Shown here piece by piece: positions 1-6,445 of a stretch of 30,590 nucleotides of DNA. The notes under the pieces were generated by a model that worked only from the letters and a program-made list of their open reading frames with translations, did no database searches and was not told the origin of the DNA. This stretch comes from Kiritimatiellia bacterium (GTDB lineage Bacteria > Verrucomicrobiota > Kiritimatiellia > RFP12 > UBA1067), in contig JAFVZE010000341.1 in the NCBI GenBank assembly GCA_017508315.1, positions 1 to 30,590 of the forward strand. Direction: 5' to 3'. The position numbers were made by a program, and so were the translations under genes. Numbering within the stretch: position 1 is the first letter of the stretch; the number at the start of each line of letters is the position of its first letter.

Positions 1-249
1 ATGGATTACAGCGATTCCAACGCGAAGTTCGAGTCGTATCTCCGCCAGCACGCCGAGACGCGCTCGCGCGCCCGCCGCGTCATAGCCGGCATCGGAGTTA
101 CGGCGAACGAATCGCGTCTTGATGCGCGGCAGGTGATCGACCAGATCAATCTCAGCCGGAAATATTCGCTCGCGGGAGTCGCGCTTTTCGACCTTGATAC
201 GACGCTTGAAAAACAGGTTCTGCCGTATCTGAAACTCGGAATCTGGTGA
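1..249 (+). CDS. C-terminal fragment of a family-10-like glycosyl hydrolase (partial at 5' edge)
   Basis: The reading frame is open from the first base and ends with TGA at 247-249, so only the last 82 residues are visible; the ATG at base 1 may be internal. The tail contains a stretch around residues 41-72 with the pattern QVIDQINLSRKYSLAGVALF. This resembles the last barrel strands of GHL10/family-10-like glycosyl hydrolases, where a query of the type 'I.QI...R..GL.G..LF' precedes the end of the domain. No catalytic residue lies in the visible part. It sits 29 bases upstream of a secreted sialate O-acetylesterase on the same strand, which fits a glycan-degradation unit. The family call is recognition by eye and moderately uncertain. 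Confidence 0.5.
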   Translation: MDYSDSNAKFESYLRQHAETRSRARRVIAGIGVTANESRLDARQVIDQINLSRKYSLAGVALFDLDTTLEKQVLPYLKLGIW

Positions 250-263
250 TGATTCCTTTTTCG

Positions 264-269
264 AAGGAG
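264..269 (+). promoter_or_regulatory. Shine-Dalgarno AAGGAG of the esterase gene
   Basis: AAGGAG ends nine bases before the ATG at 279. It decides the start of the esterase at 279 rather than the in-frame GTG at 246 or ATG at 249, which overlap the upstream stop codon and would put extra polar residues before the signal peptide. Confidence 0.75.
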
Positions 270-278
270 ACAAAAGGT

Positions 279-1811
279 ATGAGGATAGAAAAACTTATTG
301 CGGCGATGGCGCTCATTGTCGCCGCGCAGACGGCATTTTGCGCTCCGGTTCTGAAACTGGCGCCTCCTTTTACCGACGGCGCGGTTTTGCAGCGCGGCCG
401 CCCGGTGCCGGTTTGGGGCAGTGCGGAACCGGGCAAAACGGTGATTGTCGATTTTGCGGGAGCATCCGCTAAGACGATGGCCGATAAGGACGGCAAATGG
501 CGGGTCGATCTTGCCGCGCTTGCGGCCAGCAAAACCGGACGCACGCTTACGGCGAGCTGCGACGGCGAGCGCATACAGGTCAAAGACGTGCTGGTTGGCG
601 AAGTCTGGCTCTGTTCCGGACAGAGCAACATGGCGATTCCTTTCTGGGGCGAGTCGCCGAGGGCGCGGGAGCGCAACGGCAGAATGGTCGGTCAGCTCAT
701 ACGCCGCGAGTATATCCGCTGTGCTAAACTCGGCAATGGCTGGAGCGTGAAGCCACGTATGGATCAGAAGGTTAAATGGTGCAGTTTGACGCCGGAATAT
801 CTCGTCAACGGCGGCTTTTCTGCGGTGGCGATCTGGTTCGCGCTTACGGTCGATATGGCGCTCGGAGACGTGCCGATCGGGCTTGTCGGCGCTTACGTGG
901 GGGCGACCAACATCGATACCTGGACTCCGCGCGGCATTTACGCGAAGTACCCGGACTTGAAGGATATGGCGGATTATCCGGTGACGGAGAAATGGACAAA
1001 GGAAATGGTATGCGGTCCCGTCAACAGCGCCAACAAGCAGCCGTGCGTGCTTTTTAACGGAAAACTCGCTTCGATCGTACCGTATTCGTTTCGCGGCGTT
1101 CTGTGGTATCAGGGCGAGTCCAACAGCGCCGATCCCGAATGGAAGCGCTACAGAATGAAAATGCACGCGCTCTACGACGGATTTGCGGCTGAGTTTGAAA
1201 ACCCCGGACTTAAGTTCTATTTTGCGCAGCTCGCGCCGTGGGGAAACCCGACCATACCGTATATTCAGATGGAGCAGGAGAAATTCGCCGACGAGCAGCC
1301 GAACGCCGGCATGGCGGTTATCTGCGATACGGGCAATCTCGCCGACATCCACCCCAACGACAAGCAAAGCGTAGGCTTGCGCCTTGCGCTCATAGCGCTC
1401 AAGCGAGACTACGGCATGGGAAACATAATCGCCGAATCTCCGCGTCTCAAAAGCGTGAAAGCTGAGTCGAACGGCAGGGTGCGTCTCACATTCGATCATG
1501 CCAAGGAGATGTTCGCGCTTGATCCGGCGTGGCGATACTGCCGTGATCCGAAGCGTAGCAGTGAGCTCGGTTTTGAACTTGCCGGCGCCGACGGACGGTT
1601 CATGCCGGCGCAGATCGTCAATATGCGAAAGCTGAAAGATTATACCGAATATCGCGGTCAGCTTGACGGTGAAGGAGTCGTTCTTTACGCTCCCGGAGTG
1701 GAAACGCCGGTAAAGGTGCGCTATCTTCACGTCCATCCGTGGTTCGGACGGATGACGAACGAGGCTGGACTCCCGCTCGGCGCGTTCGCCGCCGATGTCA
1801 CTGCGCAGTAA
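279..1811 (+). CDS. secreted sialate O-acetylesterase (SGNH-type, DUF303 family)
   Basis: Predicted to remove O-acetyl groups from sialic acids or related acetylated sugars outside the cytoplasm, making host-type glycans accessible to glycosidases. The chosen start gives 510 residues beginning with a classic signal peptide: a basic MRIEK, a hydrophobic core, then a TAFCA cleavage-type site near residue 21. The family hallmarks are present: GEVWLCSGQSNM with the catalytic Ser at 116, WYQGESN at 276-282, and the ADIHPNDK block with Asp356 and His358 as the acid/base pair. A beta-sandwich region lies before the first block and a C-terminal beta-domain after the last. It lies between a glycosyl hydrolase fragment and lpxB on the same strand, with only 12 bases to lpxB. 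The exact acetylated substrate cannot be told from sequence; acetyl-xylan or other acetyl esters are alternatives. Confidence 0.88.
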   Translation: MRIEKLIAAMALIVAAQTAFCAPVLKLAPPFTDGAVLQRGRPVPVWGSAEPGKTVIVDFAGASAKTMADKDGKWRVDLAALAASKTGRTLTASCDGERIQVKDVLVGEVWLCSGQSNMAIPFWGESPRARERNGRMVGQLIRREYIRCAKLGNGWSVKPRMDQKVKWCSLTPEYLVNGGFSAVAIWFALTVDMALGDVPIGLVGAYVGATNIDTWTPRGIYAKYPDLKDMADYPVTEKWTKEMVCGPVNSANKQPCVLFNGKLASIVPYSFRGVLWYQGESNSADPEWKRYRMKMHALYDGFAAEFENPGLKFYFAQLAPWGNPTIPYIQMEQEKFADEQPNAGMAVICDTGNLADIHPNDKQSVGLRLALIALKRDYGMGNIIAESPRLKSVKAESNGRVRLTFDHAKEMFALDPAWRYCRDPKRSSELGFELAGADGRFMPAQIVNMRKLKDYTEYRGQLDGEGVVLYAPGVETPVKVRYLHVHPWFGRMTNEAGLPLGAFAADVTAQ

Positions 1812-1823
1812 CGGAGATTTCTC

Positions 1824-2891
1824 ATGAAAGTACTGCTGCTCGCCGGGGAAGAAAGCGGAAATATCTACGCCGATATGATCCGCAATCGGCTCTCCGGTCA
1901 TGAGATCCGCGGATATTCCGATTGCGGCTTTCAAACCGGTGAGTTGGCGGTCATGGGGTTCTGGCCGGTACTTAAACGTCTGCCTTTCTTCCTGCGCGTT
2001 GCCTCACGCATGAAGCGTGAAATCGACAGCTGGAGACCGGATGTCGTCTGCACGGTCGATTATCCCGGGATGAACCTCAAGCTTGCCGCCTATGCTAAAA
2101 AGCGCGGAATCAGAACGGTACACGTCGTCTGTCCGCAGGTTTGGGCCTGGAAGCGCGGCCGGGTGCCCAAGATCGAGCGCAGCATCGATTGCCTGTGCTG
2201 TTTCTTTCCGTTTGAGCCGCAGTATTTCACGGCGGGATTCGCGCATTTTGTCGGGCATCCGCTTGCCGGGAGTTTCGAATGCCGTCAAGCGGAAAAGAAC
2301 GGCCGGACTGTCGCGGTGCTGCCGGGAAGCCGCACGGGGGAGATCGAAAAGATTCTTCCGCTCCAGCTTCAGGCGATCGATATGCTCGGTCGGACGATAG
2401 AGGGAATCGAGGCGGTGATTCCCGCCGCCAACGCCAAAGCACGGCGGGCGATAGACGATGTCTTGGCGCGGCGCAAGGGCGCAGTTTCGGTCGAGATCCG
2501 CGAAGGGGGGGCGCGCGCGCTTCTGTGCAGTGCGGACTGCGCGACCGTCGCCAGCGGCACGGCCACGCTTGAAGCGGCGCTCGCCCGCTGCCCCACGGTG
2601 CTCGTCTACAAGGTAGGGCGGCTGCTCGGCTGGTTCGCGCGGCTGGTCATCAAGGGGATAAGCCATGTCGGACTTGCCAACATCATCGCCGAAAAAGCCG
2701 GTGCGCGCTGTCCGATGCCGGAACTGCTTCAGGAGGATTTCACCGCCGAGTCGCTTTGCCGGATTCTGAAATCATGGATGACGGACGCGGAAGCCAGACA
2801 GGAGGCGGCAGAACGTCTGGGCGAGACGATGTCGCTTCTCAAATGCGACGGAGACGCGATCGGGAAAATAGTCCGGCTGGTACTCGGGTAA
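1824..2891 (+). CDS. lpxB: lipid-A-disaccharide synthase
   Basis: Glycosyltransferase (GT19) that joins UDP-2,3-diacylglucosamine and lipid X into the lipid A disaccharide at the inner membrane. The 355-residue protein is somewhat shorter than the 382 residues of the E. coli enzyme. It shows the N-terminal GEESG loop (8-12), ELAVMGF (40-46), the catalytic Asp79 in TVDYPGMN (E. coli Asp98), PQVWAWK (104-110), LPGSR (166-170) and SGTATLE near residue 240. The last residue of the usual GE-SGD loop is Asn13 instead of Asp. The region between this loop and ELAVMG is shortened, and the usual glycine-rich GG..M motif there is not obvious. A GGAG at 1813-1816 precedes the ATG. Its presence says the organism makes lipid A. 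It is the only lipid A gene here, placed behind a secreted esterase rather than lpxA/lpxD. Confidence 0.93.
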   Translation: MKVLLLAGEESGNIYADMIRNRLSGHEIRGYSDCGFQTGELAVMGFWPVLKRLPFFLRVASRMKREIDSWRPDVVCTVDYPGMNLKLAAYAKKRGIRTVHVVCPQVWAWKRGRVPKIERSIDCLCCFFPFEPQYFTAGFAHFVGHPLAGSFECRQAEKNGRTVAVLPGSRTGEIEKILPLQLQAIDMLGRTIEGIEAVIPAANAKARRAIDDVLARRKGAVSVEIREGGARALLCSADCATVASGTATLEAALARCPTVLVYKVGRLLGWFARLVIKGISHVGLANIIAEKAGARCPMPELLQEDFTAESLCRILKSWMTDAEARQEAAERLGETMSLLKCDGDAIGKIVRLVLG

Positions 2892-2909
2892 GCGCGCGGA
2901 TCCGACGCT

Positions 2910-3791
2910 TTATTCGTTGGGCACCGTCCAGGTGGATTTCGTGCCTTTTATTTCCACCGGGATCGAATAATATTCGCGGGAAGGGGAGCGGTCCGCTTCG
3001 GAAGATGATTTTCTGCGTTTCTTTCTTCTGCGCGGAAGTTCTTCTTCGTCATCGTCAAAATAACTGATGGCGTTGTCCGCGTCGAGATCGATATCTTCGA
3101 TCAGTTCATCGATATCGTCTTTTTCCTCCATGACCTGTTTGCTCATCTGAATTTTCCGCCGTTGTTTTATCGCCGGCCGCGGCCGTTTTTCCGCGGTGTC
3201 ATCTTCATACAGTTCCGGATAATGTTTGCGGCGGTAGGCTTCAAGCTCCAATTCCTTCTGGCGCTTTTTCTCTTCGGCCAATTTTTCCTTTTCGGCCGAG
3301 AGAAGGGCTTTCAGTCTTACAACCTCCAGTTCCGCCTCTGTAGGCCCCTTGGGTTTTTCTTCAACCTTGACCGCCGGAACGTTTGCCTTTGACCCGTCTT
3401 TCTCCTCGAGTTTCTTCTGCAGCGCCTCAAGCTTGGCGGTGACGGCAATCAGGGCGGAATTGTCCTGATGGACGGGCGGCTGCACCACCACGGCGGCCTG
3501 TCCGCGGTCGCGGTCTTTCATCGCAAATTCGACAAGACGGTCGTTGAGCGCCTGGTTTCTCGCGCTGACGTTCATCAAAAGCGCAACGAAGATCGCGATA
3601 ATGATTCCGGTGAAAATTCCGAAGAAAATTCCCAGTGAAATCAATCGTTTGCGCGCCTTGGCGTGTTCCGCGTCAATATACTGCTGAAATGCCTTGAGGA
3701 CGGGAAAATCATCCATGGCATCGTTCTGGCCGTAGATGCTTACGGCATTGCCGGGAATGCCGGGTTCTATATCGATATGGGTGTTTTCCAT
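2910..3791 (-). CDS. uncharacterised single-pass membrane protein with coiled coil
   Basis: I do not recognise the family. The 293-residue protein has a soluble N-terminus of about 50 residues and one strongly hydrophobic helix at about 52-73 (LGIFFGIFTGIIIAIFVALL). A polar stretch follows, then a heptad-like, Lys/Glu-rich region around 115-190 likely to form a coiled coil. The C-terminal part is low in complexity, alternating acidic runs (DDIDELIEDIDLDAD, FDDDEEE) with basic runs (RRRKKRRK). Positive residues on the N-terminal side of the helix (HAKARKR) suggest the N-terminus is cytoplasmic and the coil periplasmic. The ATG is preceded by AAGGAA at 3797-3802. It is convergent with lpxB (18 bases between stops) and lies behind thioredoxin with a 70-base gap holding a possible promoter, so it is probably its own unit. 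A structural or scaffolding envelope role is only a guess. Confidence 0.75.
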   Translation of the reverse strand: MENTHIDIEPGIPGNAVSIYGQNDAMDDFPVLKAFQQYIDAEHAKARKRLISLGIFFGIFTGIIIAIFVALLMNVSARNQALNDRLVEFAMKDRDRGQAAVVVQPPVHQDNSALIAVTAKLEALQKKLEEKDGSKANVPAVKVEEKPKGPTEAELEVVRLKALLSAEKEKLAEEKKRQKELELEAYRRKHYPELYEDDTAEKRPRPAIKQRRKIQMSKQVMEEKDDIDELIEDIDLDADNAISYFDDDEEELPRRRKKRRKSSSEADRSPSREYYSIPVEIKGTKSTWTVPNE

Positions 3792-3809
3792 GGCGATTCC
3801 TTAATGTCG

Positions 3810-3825
3810 CATAATATGGATTATG
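3810..3825. repeat. AT-rich inverted repeat (possible operator/promoter) before the coiled-coil gene
   Basis: CATAAT and ATTATG form a perfect 6-base inverted repeat with a 4-base centre, 18 bases upstream of the start at 3791. It is the most AT-rich spot nearby. Either arm can serve as a -10-like hexamer for the minus-strand gene, so it may be a promoter, an operator overlapping it, or both. No good -35 partner is visible. Confidence 0.35.
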
Positions 3826-3861
3826 TTAACTACGATTATTTCCCAGGCAAACAGACCCGTT

Positions 3862-4164
3862 TTAGAAACAGCCCTTTATCTCCGCCGGCGAGGTCACGCC
3901 AACGAACTCGCCGCACTTCACGCCGTCTTTGAAGCAGAAAAGCGCGGGAATCGACATCACGCCGAATTTCGCGGCGAGCTCCGGCGCTTCGTCGACATTG
4001 ACTTTGACGACGGTCAAGTCCGGCATCTGCGGTTCGATCTGCGTTTCGAGCATCTGACCCATCATCCGGCAAGGCCCGCACCAGGTCGCCCAGAAATCGA
4101 CAAGCACTTTGCCGGTTGCGATCGCCGCGTTGAAGTCGGCTTCGTTTTTCACTTCTTTGTGCAT
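3862..4164 (-). CDS. trxA: thioredoxin
   Basis: Small dithiol-disulfide oxidoreductase of the cytoplasm, reduced by thioredoxin reductase and serving ribonucleotide reductase, methionine sulfoxide reductase and other partners. The 100-residue protein is near the usual 105-108. It carries WATWCGPCRMM with the redox pair Cys29/Cys32, the buried Asp23 and the cis-proline in SIPALF at Pro73. No signal peptide is present. The start at 4164 is chosen because a strong AAGGAGGG lies six bases upstream and because homologues begin about here; the in-frame ATG at 4197 would add 11 residues inside cysS. The gene starts inside the end of cysS (16-base overlap), so translation is probably coupled to it in a dapA-cysS-trx unit. 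Extra cysteines (FCFKDG, KCGEF, GCF at the C-terminus) are unusual but not disabling. Confidence 0.93.
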   Translation of the reverse strand: MHKEVKNEADFNAAIATGKVLVDFWATWCGPCRMMGQMLETQIEPQMPDLTVVKVNVDEAPELAAKFGVMSIPALFCFKDGVKCGEFVGVTSPAEIKGCF

Positions 4165-5522
4165 GACTGTCCCTCCTTGGAATCCTTTACGATCCAACCC
4201 CTGGTAGCGATTTCATCGCGCAGCCGATCGGACTCCGCCCAATTTCTGGCGGCTCTGGCGGCAGCGCGCTCTTCAAGAAGCGCGGCGATTTCCGCCGGTA
4301 CGCTTTGCGCTTCCTTCTTGCCGAAGAAAACGACGCCGAGAACTTCGTCCATGCGCTTGAACGCGTCAAGAACGCCCTGATCCCTGGTTCCGGAAGCGTT
4401 GGTTTCACGGACCAGTTCAAAGAGCGCGGCGAACGCCCTGGGGATGTTCAGATCGTCGTTTACCGCGGCCGTGAAGTCGTCGATCGCTTTCCTGACGAAT
4501 TCCGGAGTTTCCGCGCCCGGTTCTATCCGGGATTGAAGGGCGTCCACGGCACGGTCGATGCGCTCCAAGCTCTTGCGGGCGTCCTCAAGCGCGGAGAAAG
4601 CGAAATTGAGTCCCTGGCGATAATGGGCGTTGATGAGCACGTAACGGATTTCACGCCCCGTCCACCCCTTCTCCATGAGATCGCGCAGCGTGAAAAAGTT
4701 GCCGAGCGACTTGGACATCTTCTCGCCGTTGACCTTCAGGTGGGCGCAATGCATCCAGGTGGCGACGAACGGCTTGCCGGTCGCGGCTTCCGCCTGGGCG
4801 ATCTCGTTCTCGTGATGCGGGAAAAGATTGTCGATGCCGCCGGTGTGGAGATCGAACGTCTCGCCGAGATACTTCATCGACATAGCCGAGCATTCGATGT
4901 GCCAACCCGGACGCCCTTTTCCCCACGGCGAATCCCAGCCGACGGGGCCGTCGGACTCTTCCCACGCCTTCCAGAGAGCGAAGTCGCCGACATTCTCCTT
5001 GTCGTATTCATCGCTGGCGCAGCGCGCGCCGGTGCGCTGGTTGTCGAAATCGATGTGCGCGAGCTTGCCGTAACCGGGGAATTTGCGCACGTTGAAATAG
5101 ACGGATCCGTCATCGCTCTGATAGGCGACCCCCTTCTCGATAAGCTTGGAAACAAGCTCGATCATCTCGGGAATGTGATCGGTCGCGGCGGGATAGATCT
5201 CGGCCGGCTCGATGTTGAGTTTGGCGAGATCGGCGAAGAATGCGTCCTTGTACGTTCTGGTGTAGTCGGTAAGCGCGACTCCTGCGGCATTCGCGCCGCG
5301 GATCGTCTTGTCGTCGACATCGGTGAGATTCATCACCTGCTTTATCTTCATGCCGTTGAATTTGACGGCACGGCGCAGGATGTCCTCGAACGTGTAGGCG
5401 CGGAAATTGCCGATATGCGCGAAATTGTAGACGGTCGGCCCGCAGGTGTAGAGCCTTATCTCATTGCCGGCGAGCGGTTTCAATTCCTCGTTGCGCCGGG
5501 TCAAGCTGTTGAATACGTTCAT
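4149..5522 (-). CDS. cysS: cysteinyl-tRNA synthetase
   Basis: Class I aminoacyl-tRNA synthetase charging tRNA-Cys in the cytoplasm. At 457 residues it is close to the 461 of E. coli. It has the Zn ligand Cys27 in LYTCGPTVYN, the HIGH-type motif as HIGN (36-39), further Zn ligands Cys211 (GWHIECSAM), His236 and Glu240 (FPHHENE), and KMSKS at 268-272. A helical anticodon-binding DALR-like region follows to the C-terminus. The ATG at 5522 overlaps the dapA stop as TGATG; the in-frame GTG one codon upstream is less likely. Its end overlaps the start of the thioredoxin gene. The coupling of dapA, cysS and trx has no obvious biochemical logic beyond growth-linked expression. Confidence 0.96.
   Translation of the reverse strand: MNVFNSLTRRNEELKPLAGNEIRLYTCGPTVYNFAHIGNFRAYTFEDILRRAVKFNGMKIKQVMNLTDVDDKTIRGANAAGVALTDYTRTYKDAFFADLAKLNIEPAEIYPAATDHIPEMIELVSKLIEKGVAYQSDDGSVYFNVRKFPGYGKLAHIDFDNQRTGARCASDEYDKENVGDFALWKAWEESDGPVGWDSPWGKGRPGWHIECSAMSMKYLGETFDLHTGGIDNLFPHHENEIAQAEAATGKPFVATWMHCAHLKVNGEKMSKSLGNFFTLRDLMEKGWTGREIRYVLINAHYRQGLNFAFSALEDARKSLERIDRAVDALQSRIEPGAETPEFVRKAIDDFTAAVNDDLNIPRAFAALFELVRETNASGTRDQGVLDAFKRMDEVLGVVFFGKKEAQSVPAEIAALLEERAAARAARNWAESDRLRDEIATRGWIVKDSKEGQSCTKK
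4171..4178 (-). promoter_or_regulatory. strong Shine-Dalgarno AAGGAGGG of the thioredoxin gene, inside cysS
   Basis: An eight-base match to the anti-SD lies within the last codons of cysS, six bases before the thioredoxin ATG. It fixes the start at 4164 and suggests high or independent initiation despite the overlap. Confidence 0.8.
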
Positions 5523-6397
5523 CACAGAAGACCGATCCCTTGAAGTGTCTTTCTCATTCTTTCGAGCTTTGCATCGTCGGTTTCGCAGAGCGGCAGGCGG
5601 AACACGCGATCGATCCTTCCCGTCAGCGCGAGCGCTTCCTTGACCATCACCGGATTTACGTCGATGAAGAGGTCGCGGAAGAGTTCATAGTATTTCGCAT
5701 GGTATTCGCGCGCTTTTACGAAATCTCCGGCGAGCGCGAAACGCACCATGTCGCTCATCTCGCGCGGAATCACGTTCGAGGCGACGGAAATCACCCCTTC
5801 CGCGCCGACGGAAATCATCGGCACCGTTAGACTGTCGTCGCCGGAGAGCACCGTAAAATCGGGCAGCGCGTTTTTGATGGCGCTTACGCGGTCCACGGAA
5901 CCGGCGGCCTCCTTGATGGCGACAACGTTCGGATGCTTGGCGAGACGCACCACGACATCGAGCGGAATTTCCCTGCCGGCGCGACCCGGCACGTTGTAGA
6001 GAATGACCGGAAGTCCGAGATCGGCGACGGTCATGAAATGGCGGTAAAGCCCTTCCGCGTTGGGCTTGTTGTAATAAGGCGTCACCTGCAGCGTGGCGTC
6101 CGCTCCGCCCATGGAGACGACGGCTTTGGTGAGCGAAACGGCTTCTGAAGTCGAATTGGCTCCGGTGCCGGCCACGACCGCGACCTTGCCCTGAGCGAAC
6201 CCGATCGTCTTTTCGATCACCTTGTGATGTTCTTCATGACTGAGCGTCGGGGATTCCCCGCTCGTTCCGACTGCGCAAATGCCTTCAACGCCGCCTTCCA
6301 CCTGAGCCTCGACGATGGAAGCGAGACGTCCGTAATCGACCGATCCGTCCCTGGAGAACGGAGTTACCATAGCGGTTATCGTACCTTTGATTTTCAT
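5522..6397 (-). CDS. dapA: 4-hydroxy-tetrahydrodipicolinate synthase
   Basis: Condenses pyruvate with aspartate semialdehyde, the first committed step to diaminopimelate and lysine, and so feeds peptidoglycan. The 291-residue TIM barrel shows GTSGE with Thr45, VTPYYNKP with Tyr108, ILYNVPGR with Tyr134 and the Schiff-base Lys162 in AIKEAAGS. All are one residue off the E. coli positions, so the start aligns with the family (MKIKGTITAMVTPF). The ATG lies only seven bases after a perfect TATAAT and has no spaced Shine-Dalgarno, which predicts a leaderless mRNA. The stop overlaps the cysS start by one base. It is the first gene of a dapA-cysS-trx unit. Related aldolases (NanA, KDG aldolase) are possible, but the Thr-Tyr-Tyr-Lys set and general fit favour DapA. 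Confidence 0.93.
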   Translation of the reverse strand: MKIKGTITAMVTPFSRDGSVDYGRLASIVEAQVEGGVEGICAVGTSGESPTLSHEEHHKVIEKTIGFAQGKVAVVAGTGANSTSEAVSLTKAVVSMGGADATLQVTPYYNKPNAEGLYRHFMTVADLGLPVILYNVPGRAGREIPLDVVVRLAKHPNVVAIKEAAGSVDRVSAIKNALPDFTVLSGDDSLTVPMISVGAEGVISVASNVIPREMSDMVRFALAGDFVKAREYHAKYYELFRDLFIDVNPVMVKEALALTGRIDRVFRLPLCETDDAKLERMRKTLQGIGLL

Positions 6398-6404
6398 ACC
6401 TTGA

Positions 6405-6418
6405 ATTATACCAAAAAA
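6405..6418 (-). promoter_or_regulatory. extended -10 promoter of dapA
   Basis: On the minus strand the site reads TTTTTTGGTATAAT, a perfect TATAAT at 6410-6405 preceded by TGG (extended -10, TGn) and a T-tract. No good -35 is seen. The hexamer ends seven bases before the dapA ATG, so transcription would start at or within a base or two of the start codon. A weak 4-bp stem (ACCG/CGGT) just upstream could make the same T-tract the end of hrpB transcripts. Confidence 0.8.
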
Positions 6419-6445
6419 CCGCCCGTCGGTCTTCAGTGCAGAGGG

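Noticed and set aside
6..1934. Long minus-strand open frame opposite the esterase gene
   Set aside because: It lies antisense to a well-supported gene with known catalytic motifs, has Arg/His/Ala-rich translation without domains, and is typical of GC-rich antisense frames.
5523..5525. GTG as start of cysS one codon upstream
   Set aside because: The ATG at 5522 forms the TGATG overlap used at other junctions in this window.
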